Below, piece by piece: positions 35,294 through 42,762 of a stretch of DNA of 57,925 nt. Source of the stretch: Paenibacillus sp. HB172176 (GTDB lineage Bacteria > Bacillota > Bacilli > Paenibacillales > Paenibacillaceae); the NCBI RefSeq assembly GCF_011947265.1, contig NZ_JAATHD010000030.1, positions 11,601 to 69,525 of the forward strand, written 5' to 3'. Under the pieces are notes generated by a model, which was not told the origin of the DNA, made no database searches, and saw nothing but the letters and a program-made list of their open reading frames with translations. Positions within the stretch are counted from its first letter, which is position 1, and every line of letters starts with the position of its first letter. Both the position numbers and the translations under genes were made by a program.

Positions 35294-35506
35294 TTACTCC
35301 TCCTTGAATGTCATAAGTTCTTCGTAACTGATTCCGAGTGTCTTCGCTATATGATTAAGCAGCTTGGGATCGTTCCTCCGCGTGCCTCGCTCGAGAGACC
35401 CTAGTACCGCAACGGATACGCCAAGCTCCTTGGCCAGCTCTTGCTGCGTATAGCCCTTCAGCTTTCGAAAGGCTCGGACGCGCTGCGCCAATTGATGATT
35501 TTCCAT
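35294..35506 (-). CDS. Small XRE-family helix-turn-helix protein (YazB-like)
   Basis: A 70-residue protein that is essentially one Cro/C1-type domain: LAQRVRAFRKLKGYTQQELAKELG is helices 1-2, and VSVAVLGSLERGTRRNDPKLL includes the recognition helix. It sits between folK and dusB exactly where B. subtilis has yazB. Its first 49 bp overlap the 3' end of folK in another frame. It may repress its own operon; the target is unknown. Confidence 0.85.
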   Translation of the reverse strand: MENHQLAQRVRAFRKLKGYTQQELAKELGVSVAVLGSLERGTRRNDPKLLNHIAKTLGISYEELMTFKEE

Positions 35507-36201
35507 AGGGTAATGCCATCCTTTCCTGCCTGTGTCGTCGCACGGCGCTCCTCGGCAACTTGCCCATGAAGCGGATGCGAATCCGGAATCACATCATGCA
35601 GGGGAACAAGCACGAACGACCGCTCCATCATGCGCGGATGCGGCAGCGTCAGTTCCTCCAGATCCATTCTGACATTATCGTACAGGAGCAGATCGAGGTC
35701 AATGGTTCTTGGTCCCCAACGTTCATGTCGAATTCTCCCGAGCCGATGCTCCAGGCGGAGAAGCGTCCGGAGAAGCTCGATGGGCTCGAGGCTCGTGCGC
35801 GCGGCGAGAACCATGTTCAGAAAAGCCGGCTGATCCGTATAGCCGACCGGATCGGTCTCGTAGATGCCGGACACGCGCTCCACCTCTATGCCAGGTTCGC
35901 CGTCGATCAGCCCGATCGCCTGCAGCAGCAGCTCCTCGCGATCGCCCATGTTGGAGCCGAGCGCGATGTAGGCGGTCGAAGGGACGCCTGAAGGCCGGCT
36001 CGCCGCCGCGCCTTGCGGCCGGCTTTGCGCCTCTTCGGCGCTTCGCGGCGGATTCGCAGGCGCTTCGGCGACCCCGCGGCCAGTTGGGGCAAATCCGTGG
36101 TCCATTTCGGCGACACCACGGTCCGCTGGGGCGGAGCCAGGAGGCTGGTCCGAGGCGGATACGCGGCTTGCATTCGATCTATGCTCGTATGATTCGGCCA
36201 T
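35458..36201 (-). CDS. folK: 2-amino-4-hydroxy-6-hydroxymethyldihydropteridine pyrophosphokinase with N-terminal extension
   Basis: A 247-residue protein. The HPPK domain starts only at about residue 76 (TAYIALGSNMGDRE). It contains VSGIYETDPVGYTDQPAFLN and the signature RWGPRTIDLDLLLY, then LPHPRMMERSFVLVPL. It transfers pyrophosphate from ATP to 6-hydroxymethyl-dihydropterin before the FolP step. Residues 1-75 are a Pro/Ala/Ser/Arg-rich extension not seen in normal FolK (about 160-170 residues), with the repeated motif GRGVAE. No start codon lies near the domain boundary, so the extension is probably translated. It overlaps folB by 23 bp and the XRE gene by 49 bp. Confidence 0.88.
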   Translation of the reverse strand: MAESYEHRSNASRVSASDQPPGSAPADRGVAEMDHGFAPTGRGVAEAPANPPRSAEEAQSRPQGAAASRPSGVPSTAYIALGSNMGDREELLLQAIGLIDGEPGIEVERVSGIYETDPVGYTDQPAFLNMVLAARTSLEPIELLRTLLRLEHRLGRIRHERWGPRTIDLDLLLYDNVRMDLEELTLPHPRMMERSFVLVPLHDVIPDSHPLHGQVAEERRATTQAGKDGITLWKIINWRSASEPFES

Positions 36202-36565
36202 CGCTGTCCCGCTTTCTCCGCAGCTGTACGGTAACGCCGTCGAATTGAATATCGAACGGCGGATTCGGCTTGGTCACTCTCACCGTGATTTCGTTTATCC
36301 TAGTATAAGCCGTCAGCACCTGGGATGCAATGTGTCCCGCAAGCGCTTCAATCAGCTTGAACGGCGGGCCTTCCACGATCGATTTCGTCAAAGCGTGGAG
36401 CTCGGCGTAATTCACGGTATAGTTCAGATCGTCCGTCATCGCCGACCGCTCAAGATCGATGGACAACTCCAGATCGACGATATATTTCTGACCCAGCTTG
36501 TTCTCTTCGGGGAATACGCCGTGATACCCGTAGAATCGCATTCCTTTGACGCTCATTGTATCCAT
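36179..36565 (-). CDS. folB: Dihydroneopterin aldolase
   Basis: A 128-residue enzyme converting 7,8-dihydroneopterin to 6-hydroxymethyl-dihydropterin and glycolaldehyde. Conserved features are KGMRFYGYHGVFPEEN with the active-site Glu, LNYTVNYAELHAL, and LIEALAGHIASQVL. VRVTKPNPPF near the end carries the catalytic Lys. It lies 23 bp after folP and overlaps folK, so the three genes are one transcript. Normal length. Confidence 0.95.
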   Translation of the reverse strand: MDTMSVKGMRFYGYHGVFPEENKLGQKYIVDLELSIDLERSAMTDDLNYTVNYAELHALTKSIVEGPPFKLIEALAGHIASQVLTAYTRINEITVRVTKPNPPFDIQFDGVTVQLRRKRDSDGRIIRA

Positions 36566-36588
36566 ATTTGGTAGCCTCCTTGGGATGA

Positions 36589-37458
36589 TTACTTCGCGCC
36601 CGCGGCGCGGTAGCAGATGGCGTCCGCCATCAGCGCGACGCGCTTCATGGCGCGCACGTCATGCACGCGCATGATCTGGCAGCCATGCGCGATGCCCAGG
36701 GCCACGGTGGCCGCCGTGCCCTCAATCACATCATTCGAGGACGAGTTCAGCGTCTTCTGAATGAAGCCCTTGCGCGAGGTGCCGAGCAGCACCGGATAGC
36801 CGAGCGCCGTCAGTTCCCGCAAACGGCCGAGCGCCTCGAGGTTGTTCTCGTAGGTCTTGGCGAAGCCGATGCCCGGATCGAGCCAGATCCGGCTGCCCGC
36901 GACGCCCGCCGCTTCGGCGATGCCGATGCTGCGCCGCAGATCGGCGAGCATGTCCGGGACGAGATCGTCGTAGTCCCGGGAATGTCTGTTATGGCTGATG
37001 ATGACCGGACAGCCATATTCCGCCGCCGCGGCGGCCATGTCGGGGTCGAAGGCCAGCCCCCAGATGTCGTTGATGATATGCGCGCCCGCTTCGAGCGATT
37101 GACGCGCGGTGACCGCTTTGTACGTGTCGATCGAGAGCGGCACCTGCGGCAGCTCCCTGCGCAAAGCGGTGATGACCGGAATGACGCGGCTGAGCTCTTC
37201 GTCCACGCTGACCGATTCATAGCCCGGCCTCGTAGACTCCCCGCCGATATCCAGAATGTCGGCGCCCTCCTCGAACATTTGCCTGGCTCGCGCAACGACA
37301 GCTTCGACATTCGCATACCGCCCGCCATCCGAGAACGAATCCGGCGTGGCATTAAGAATGCCCATAATGAGCGTCCGTTCGCCGAGCTCAAGCTTTACAC
37401 CATCATCGAATGTATAGGACCTGTTATAGTAGACTGCCGTCGATTCGCTTGTCCGCAT
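36589..37458 (-). CDS. folP: Dihydropteroate synthase
   Basis: A 289-residue enzyme joining pABA to hydroxymethyl-dihydropterin pyrophosphate; the target of sulfonamides. Conserved motifs are IMGILNATPDSFSDGG, DIGGESTRPGYE, HIINDIWG, LDPGIGFAKT, PVLLGTSRKGF and the C-terminal RVHDV. It follows a 259-bp gap after pabC that holds mirrored repeat element A. The downstream genes folB and folK are close. Confidence 0.95.
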   Translation of the reverse strand: MRTSESTAVYYNRSYTFDDGVKLELGERTLIMGILNATPDSFSDGGRYANVEAVVARARQMFEEGADILDIGGESTRPGYESVSVDEELSRVIPVITALRRELPQVPLSIDTYKAVTARQSLEAGAHIINDIWGLAFDPDMAAAAAEYGCPVIISHNRHSRDYDDLVPDMLADLRRSIGIAEAAGVAGSRIWLDPGIGFAKTYENNLEALGRLRELTALGYPVLLGTSRKGFIQKTLNSSSNDVIEGTAATVALGIAHGCQIMRVHDVRAMKRVALMADAICYRAAGAK

Positions 37459-37490
37459 TGCTGCCCAACCCCTTTATGTGTAAGGTGATT

Positions 37491-37669
37491 GTTGCATATA
37501 TGCATCAATTAAACGCTATTCCTTCCGTTTGAACACACAATGTTGCAAAAATACATCCTTTATTCACCTTTCGGCTCCATTTTGGGCTTAAAGATGAAAT
37601 TTGATGCGTTTTTGCAACAATTTCAATATAGCGAGGCGTCTGCGGATGAAATTGATGTACTTTTGCAAC
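37491..37669. repeat. Mirrored ~51-bp repeat element A (pabC-folP gap)
   Basis: Four copies of a 16-bp motif, consensus GTTGCAAAAATACATC. Two are direct, at 37491-37506 and 37542-37557. Two are inverted, at 37603-37618 and 37654-37669. Both pairs have a period of exactly 51 bp. Most copies extend into a shared AATTT(C) tail. The whole is a 179-bp imperfect inverted repeat lying in an otherwise gene-free gap of the pab/fol operon. In RNA the outer and inner pairs could form two stems. No open reading frame or mobile-element gene is attached. Confidence 0.85.
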
Positions 37670-37717
37670 TTTTTTAACCACAATAAAATTTGAAAGTTTG
37701 ATTACAGGACTATCTGA

Positions 37718-38839
37718 TTATATGGATGATTGAACCGTATCCGTGCGATAACGCGCCAGCAGCTTCCTTGTTATCGGGCCCGCCACCCGCTGCTCCCTGC
37801 TGACAGCATGGAGCGACGCCTCCGTCATTTCCTCCCCGAACGCATCCGTCAGCGAAGTGATCGGGATCAGCTCCTGTATGGAATTGGTCATCCAAATCTC
37901 GTCCGCGCCCTGCAAATCCCCGAGCGCGTAGAAGCCTTCCTCCACCTGATAGCCTGCCTCGACAGCCAGCTCCAGCACGCGCTGCCTCGTAATGCCCGGC
38001 AGAATGCCGGTGCCGACAGCCGGAGTGAAGACGATGCCGCCGCGCGCGAAGAACAAATTGCTTACGATGCCCTCCGTCAGAAAGCCTTGCTCGCTGAGCA
38101 TCAGCCCTTCCGTCCCTGGAGCGGGAGGCACTGGTTTGCCGAAGGGGCCTTGCGAGCCCTTACCCGCTTCTTTACTTGCGACTTCCTCGCTCGCCACTCC
38201 ATCGCCTCTGCCCTGCAGCTTCGCGGATGCTGCGTTCACTCTATCTTCAACCCTGACGCCTTTCTCTTCCACGACGTCCTCACTCGCCATGCCTTCGCCT
38301 ACGTTCACGTTCTGCCTCGCGTCCATGTCCGCACTTAACCCGAGCAGCTCTCTTCTCGCCAAAATATTGTTCATATAATGAAGCGATTTGTTTCGCACCG
38401 CTCCTTCCGGCGAATTGCGCCTCGTCCGCAGCAAGCGCAGCTCCCTCCCTCGCAGAAGCTGCTCGTCATTCGGCTGCGGCAGCTCCTTCGCCATCAGAAC
38501 GACTGTGGGGGCGCTGTAATCCCCCGACGGCAATCCAAGCGCCTCTTCGCCCGCGCTCACTGTCAGCCGTATATACCCCTCCTCAAGTCCGTTCGCGGCG
38601 AGCAGCTCGCGTATCCATCCTCGCACTTCCTCATCCGTCATTACGAAGGGAATCCCCAGCTCCGCGCAGCCTCTTCGCAGCCGATCCAGATGACGCTCTA
38701 GCAAGAAGGGCCTTCCTCCGCCATACGTGCGGAATGTCTCGAACAGACCCAGTCCGTACAAAAAGCCGTGATCATAAACCGAGATCACAGCTTCGCCAGC
38801 ATCTGTTATAAGGCCGTTCAGGCCTACCTTCTTCATCAC
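37718..38839 (-). CDS. pabC: 4-amino-4-deoxychorismate lyase with internal low-complexity insertion
   Basis: A 373-residue fold-type IV PLP enzyme that releases p-aminobenzoate and pyruvate. Conserved parts are ISVYDHGFLYGLGLFETFRTY, RNKSLHYMNNILARREL (the PLP Lys lies in this region), GFLTEGIVSNLFF, GILPGITRQRVLELA and MTNSIQELIPI. Relatives have about 290 residues. Here about 75 residues rich in Glu, Ala, Gly and Val (about 172-247) are inserted after LARREL, before the beta-strand LMLSEQGFLTEG. The GTG start overlaps the pabA stop; ATG one codon later (TGATG) is equally good. Confidence 0.9.
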   Translation of the reverse strand: MMKKVGLNGLITDAGEAVISVYDHGFLYGLGLFETFRTYGGGRPFLLERHLDRLRRGCAELGIPFVMTDEEVRGWIRELLAANGLEEGYIRLTVSAGEEALGLPSGDYSAPTVVLMAKELPQPNDEQLLRGRELRLLRTRRNSPEGAVRNKSLHYMNNILARRELLGLSADMDARQNVNVGEGMASEDVVEEKGVRVEDRVNAASAKLQGRGDGVASEEVASKEAGKGSQGPFGKPVPPAPGTEGLMLSEQGFLTEGIVSNLFFARGGIVFTPAVGTGILPGITRQRVLELAVEAGYQVEEGFYALGDLQGADEIWMTNSIQELIPITSLTDAFGEEMTEASLHAVSREQRVAGPITRKLLARYRTDTVQSSI

Positions 38840-39417
38840 TTCAGCATGCCTTCGCGATGCTTCAGGAAATTGCGCAGCATCGTCAGGCCATTCTCCGTAA
38901 TAATCGACTCCGGATGGAATTGCACGCCTTCAATCGCATATTCCTTGTGCCGCAGCGCCATAATCTCGCCCTCGGCTGTCTCCGCGCTGATCTCCAGGCA
39001 GGACGGCAGCGTCTCTCTTCGCACGATCAGGGAATGATAACGCGTCGCCGTGAACGGGGATTCGAGGCCTTCGAAGATCGATTTGCCGTCATGAAGGATT
39101 TGCGACGTCTTGCCATGCATCAGCTTCTCCGCCCGCACCACTTCTCCGCCGAACGCTTGTCCGATCGATTGATGCCCGAGACAGACGCCGAAGATTGGAA
39201 TGCGGCCCTTGAAATGCTCAATCAGCGACAAGCTGATGCCCGCTTCATTCGGCGAGCAGGGTCCCGGCGAGATCAGAATATGGTCTGGCGCGAGAGCCTC
39301 GATGCCGCTCAGGTCAATCTCATCATTGCGCTTCACTACGATTTCTTCGCCAAGCTCGCCCAGATACTGTACAAGATTGTACGTGAACGAATCATAATTA
39401 TCGATTACGAGTATCAT
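38836..39417 (-). CDS. pabA: Aminodeoxychorismate/anthranilate synthase glutamine amidotransferase subunit
   Basis: A 193-residue class I amidotransferase that delivers ammonia to PabB (and, in Bacillales, often also to TrpE). The oxyanion region is ISPGPCSPNEAG, the nucleophile is the Cys in GVCLGHQ, and the His/Glu pair is in VQFHPESI. The start MILVIDNYDSFTYNL is typical. It lies about 490 bp after pabB and overlaps pabC by four bases. Confidence 0.95.
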   Translation of the reverse strand: MILVIDNYDSFTYNLVQYLGELGEEIVVKRNDEIDLSGIEALAPDHILISPGPCSPNEAGISLSLIEHFKGRIPIFGVCLGHQSIGQAFGGEVVRAEKLMHGKTSQILHDGKSIFEGLESPFTATRYHSLIVRRETLPSCLEISAETAEGEIMALRHKEYAIEGVQFHPESIITENGLTMLRNFLKHREGMLK

Positions 39418-39482
39418 CCGTAACGCCCCCTTTTATTTTGAACAAACCCGCCTCTCGGCGGCCTTCGGCAAGCAGCGACCTG

Positions 39483-39668
39483 CTCTAACGGACATTTCTT
39501 TCTCTTACACACCTTTTTGGGGCGCCTGATTTCTCTAACGGACATATTGGCTCCTTAGCGAGCGAATGAAGTGCATGATTCGTCTATTTCACCTTCTAAA
39601 GCGATCAAATGTCCGTTAAAAATTTGAGACCACGAATATTGGCTTCTAAGAGCCGAAAATGTCCGTTA
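39483..39668. repeat. Mirrored ~50-bp repeat element B (pabB-pabA gap)
   Basis: CTCTAACGGACAT occurs directly at 39483-39495 and 39533-39545, a period of 50 bp. The inverse ATGTCCGTTA occurs at 39609-39618 and 39659-39668, again with a period of 50. Extended units share a second block about four bases on, consensus TTCGGCTCTTAG. The layout is the same as in element A, with unrelated sequence. Confidence 0.85.
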
Positions 39669-39737
39669 CAGCCTGCTGCAAGTTCGATCTTCTCCAGCGC
39701 CAGCAGCAATTGCTGCTCTAGAAGCGCAAACCGGCGG

Positions 39738-39905
39738 CTCCTAAAAGCACACCGCCTCGCCACTCAAGTTTGTCACTCCTAGTAGCACAACCGGCACACC
39801 ACCTCGCACTCATGCCTGTCACTTTCTAGATGCACACCACCTCGCCACTCAAGCTTGTCGCTCTGTCGACCCTAGCAGCACACCGACACGCCCCACGCAA
39901 GTCCG
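39738..39905. repeat. Degenerate tandem repeats of about 38-50 bp
   Basis: Four imperfect units begin near 39738, 39776, 39822 and 39870. Each has CTAG/CTAA, then AGCACACC or GCACACC, then CCTCGCCACTCAAG-like and TTGTC-like parts. The spacing is irregular. They lie just downstream of the pabB stop codon and show no coding logic. Confidence 0.55.
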
Positions 39906-39910
39906 CGGCT

Positions 39911-41491
39911 TCACTCGCCGCTCTCGCTCGCGGACAGCTCGCTGTATTCGATCGCCTTCCACAGCGCCTTCGCCTTACTGAGCGATTCCGCGTATTCGCG
40001 CTGGGGCACGGAATCGATTACAATGCCCGCTCCGGCTTGAATATGCACATCGCCGCCGGCGACCGTCATCGTTCTAATAATTATATTAAATTCCATATCG
40101 CCGCTGTAGTCAATCCAACCGAGCGATCCGGTATAGGGTCCTCTGCGAACAGGCTCCAGCTCTTCGATGATCTCCATGGTGCGGATTTTGGGCGCGCCGG
40201 TAATCGTGCCTCCGGGGAAGGTCGCGGCTATGACATCGTAAGCATCCTTGCCCGCCGCAAGCACGCCCTCCACCTGAGAGACAAGATGCATGACATGGGA
40301 ATAATGCTCGATTGCCATCAGCTCTTTCACTTGTACCGAGCCGTACTCGGAGATTCGTCCGAGATCGTTCCGTTCCAGATCGACGAGCATAATGTGCTCG
40401 GCCCGCTCCTTCTCGTTCGTTCGCAGCTCCTCAATGAAGCGAAGCTCCTCCTCTTCCGTGCGCCCCTTTCGCCTTGTGCCTGCAATCGGCCTTGTAATCA
40501 GCCTGCGCCCGGACAGCTCGACCAGCAGCTCTGGCGAGGCGGATACCAGCTGGAAATCCGGGCTTCGCAGAAATCCCATATAAGGGGAGGGGTTCAGCAG
40601 TCTCAACCACTCGTACAGCTCCTCGGGAGAGGCCGAAGCCTTCCTGCTCTGTCGCTGCGACAGATTCACCTGGAACACGTCGCCTTGAGCGATATAGCGC
40701 TTGATCGCCTCAACAGCCGCTTCATAGTCTTCCCGGCCGAAAGGAGATTCGAGATCGGTCAAGCTCTGACTGCCGGCAGTGGCGGCATGCTTCGCGAGCA
40801 AGCTCTTCCGACTTTCCTTCTGCTTCTCCGCCTTCCTACGGGCCCCTTCCTCTTCGAACCAGGTAAGCCAATAATCGGCCATGCCTTCAGCTCGCGATTT
40901 CGCCCGATCGTAGACCGCTTGCAGCGATAACAAGGATTCTCCGATTTCGACCGGACTGTGCACGACGCAATAGACCAGCGACCTCCGATGATCGATAATC
41001 CACAGCTCGTTCATCCGCAGGAACAGATAATCCGGCAAGCCGAGATCATCCGCCGCAAGCTCCGGCAGCCGTTCGATCGTGCGAATAATATCATAGCCCC
41101 AGAAGCCCGCGCAGCCGCCGAGCCACTTCGGCCCGTCCTCGATCCGCGGTCCCTTCGCATCGCCCATCCATTCCCTGACGACTTCAAGCGGCTTCCCTTC
41201 CCAGCTTCTGCGCTCTTGCCGCTCGTCACCCAGAGCATGGAAAGCGCGAGATTCCGCCTTCATTCCCTTGCCCTGGATCATTCCAGCGGGATGAAGACCC
41301 AGATAGGTGTATCTCCCTTCCTTGCCGCTCTCCAGCACGAAGGCGTAAGGAGAAGCGTCCTGCCACATTTCCTCCCAGGAAGCGATCGTCCGCTCTTCGC
41401 CGAATTGGAACCCCAGCTCCATCAGGAACGGCAATGTCGTATACGTCCCTTCCCCATGCCATCCCTGCCATTGTTCCCACATGGTGCTCAT
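39911..41491 (-). CDS. pabB: Aminodeoxychorismate synthase component I (chorismate-binding enzyme)
   Basis: A 526-residue member of the PabB/TrpE family. The N-terminal domain has LGLHPAGMI and WLGGCAGFWGYDI. The C-terminal chorismate-binding core has GDVFQVNLSQR, PIAGTRRKG, AEHIMLVDLERNDLGR, FPGGTITGAPKIR, RRGPYTGSLGWI and QAGAGIVIDS. With PabA it aminates chorismate. The genomic neighbours identify it as PabB, yet the PIxGT motif has Ala, as in TrpE, where E. coli PabB has Lys. The start at ATG 41491 was chosen because the family N-terminus fits; the ribosome-binding site is weak (GGGGGCGGG). Confidence 0.9.
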   Translation of the reverse strand: MSTMWEQWQGWHGEGTYTTLPFLMELGFQFGEERTIASWEEMWQDASPYAFVLESGKEGRYTYLGLHPAGMIQGKGMKAESRAFHALGDERQERRSWEGKPLEVVREWMGDAKGPRIEDGPKWLGGCAGFWGYDIIRTIERLPELAADDLGLPDYLFLRMNELWIIDHRRSLVYCVVHSPVEIGESLLSLQAVYDRAKSRAEGMADYWLTWFEEEGARRKAEKQKESRKSLLAKHAATAGSQSLTDLESPFGREDYEAAVEAIKRYIAQGDVFQVNLSQRQSRKASASPEELYEWLRLLNPSPYMGFLRSPDFQLVSASPELLVELSGRRLITRPIAGTRRKGRTEEEELRFIEELRTNEKERAEHIMLVDLERNDLGRISEYGSVQVKELMAIEHYSHVMHLVSQVEGVLAAGKDAYDVIAATFPGGTITGAPKIRTMEIIEELEPVRRGPYTGSLGWIDYSGDMEFNIIIRTMTVAGGDVHIQAGAGIVIDSVPQREYAESLSKAKALWKAIEYSELSASESGE

Positions 41492-41544
41492 TATCCCGCC
41501 CCCGTCAAACGCTCTTATTTCGCCTAGTATACAGAATCGGCAGG

Positions 41545-41587
41545 CAAAAGAAAAGCGCCCCGCGTTCCGAAGAATGCGATGGCGCTT
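41545..41587 (-). terminator. Rho-independent terminator after cysK
   Basis: On the minus strand AAGCGCC (41581-41587) pairs with GGCGCTT (41553-41559) across a partly paired interior, followed by TTCTTTT. It lies about 100 bp downstream of the cysK stop and ahead of pabB, so pabB needs its own promoter or readthrough. Confidence 0.75.
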
Positions 41588-41688
41588 GCTCATATCCTAA
41601 TGGCCTTGGGGTCACTGCCGTCAATTCTCCGCATGCCAATTCAGGTCCAGACTTCAATCGCTGCGGTCCGGCCTGCTCTCATACGGAA

Positions 41689-42627
41689 TTAGTTCTCGAA
41701 GTTGAATAACGGGGTGCTCAGATAGCGCTCGCCGTTGCTTGGCACAACCGCGACAACGCGCTTGCCCTTGCCGAGCTCCTTCGCAACCTTCAGAGCCGCG
41801 CTAATCGCCGCCCCGGAAGAGATGCCGCAGAGAATGCCTTCTTCCTTCGCCGCGCGGCGCGCGTATTCGAAGGCTTCTTCATTCTCAATGGTAATAACCT
41901 CGTCGTAGACCTCGCGATTCAGAATGTCGGGAACGAAGTTCGCCCCGATGCCTTGAATCTTATGCGGTCCAGGGTTTCCGCCGGACAGAATCGGGGATGC
42001 CGCAGGCTCTACCGCGTAGATCTTAATGCCGTCGAAGCTATTCTTGAGCACTTCTCCCGCGCCTGTGATCGTTCCGCCTGTACCGATGCCCGCAATGAAA
42101 GCATCCAGCTTGCCGTCCAGGGAATTGATCGCTTCCACGATTTCCGGACCTGTGGTCTCGCGGTGAATCTTCACGTTCGCCTGGTTCTTGAACTGCTGCG
42201 GCATGAAGTAGGAAGGATTCTCCTTCGCAAGCTCCTCCGCTTTGCGAACGGCTCCGTTCATTCCTTCGGATCCTGGCGTAAGCACAAGATCCGCGCCGTA
42301 TGCGCGAAGCAGATTGCGACGCTCTACGCTCATCGTCTCAGGCATAACCAATACCGCTTTGTAGCCCTTCGCGGCGGCCACCATTGCCAGACCGATTCCC
42401 GTATTGCCGCTTGTCGGTTCAACAATCGTATCGCCAGGCTTCAGCTTGCCCTCTTGCTCGGCAACCTCGACCATGGAGATCGCGATGCGATCCTTCACGC
42501 TTGCGCCCGGATTCTGGTACTCCAGCTTCACATAAACCTCTGCGCTGTCCTCCGGCACAAGACGGTTCAATCGAACCAATGGTGTGTCTCCGATCAAATC
42601 TGTTACGCTTTGCACAATTCTCGCCAT
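41689..42627 (-). CDS. cysK: Cysteine synthase (O-acetylserine sulfhydrylase)
   Basis: A 312-residue PLP enzyme making cysteine from O-acetylserine and sulfide. It has IGDTPLVRLNRL and NPGASVKDRIA with the PLP-binding Lys near residue 45. It also has EPTSGNTGIGLA, the glycine-rich loop GIGTGGTITG and ISSGAAISAA. Full length. Upstream are AAGGAGG at a good distance and an 11-bp palindrome. It lies between the foldase gene and pabB as in B. subtilis, followed by its own terminator. Confidence 0.96.
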   Translation of the reverse strand: MARIVQSVTDLIGDTPLVRLNRLVPEDSAEVYVKLEYQNPGASVKDRIAISMVEVAEQEGKLKPGDTIVEPTSGNTGIGLAMVAAAKGYKAVLVMPETMSVERRNLLRAYGADLVLTPGSEGMNGAVRKAEELAKENPSYFMPQQFKNQANVKIHRETTGPEIVEAINSLDGKLDAFIAGIGTGGTITGAGEVLKNSFDGIKIYAVEPAASPILSGGNPGPHKIQGIGANFVPDILNREVYDEVITIENEEAFEYARRAAKEEGILCGISSGAAISAALKVAKELGKGKRVVAVVPSNGERYLSTPLFNFEN

Positions 42628-42651
42628 GATAGGGAAGGCCTCCTTATTCCG

Positions 42652-42662
42652 ACTAAATTAGT
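42652..42662. promoter_or_regulatory. Palindrome upstream of cysK, candidate operator
   Basis: ACTAA-A-TTAGT is centred 30 bp before the cysK start codon, within the sequence ATTCCGACTAAATTAG on the plus strand. In B. subtilis cysK is repressed by CymR with the CysK-OAS complex, which binds AT-rich sites. This palindrome is at a fitting position, but I cannot confirm identity with that site. Confidence 0.35.
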
Positions 42663-42762
42663 TGGTTTTGACTCCTTCTATCTTATCAATGTCCTGCTTC
42701 CCTTGTCAATAGGAGGCTCCCTTCGGCACCTTCCGAGAGGTCAGCCCCGCTTGTTTCCCGCG

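Larger units (their letters stand above)
39418..39910. other. Gene-free gap between pabB and pabA filled with repeats
   Basis: No credible gene lies in these 493 bp. The part nearest pabA (39483-39668) is mirrored repeat element B. The part nearest pabB (39738-39905) is a degenerate tandem array. Such a long gap inside an otherwise compact operon is unusual. Confidence 0.7.
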
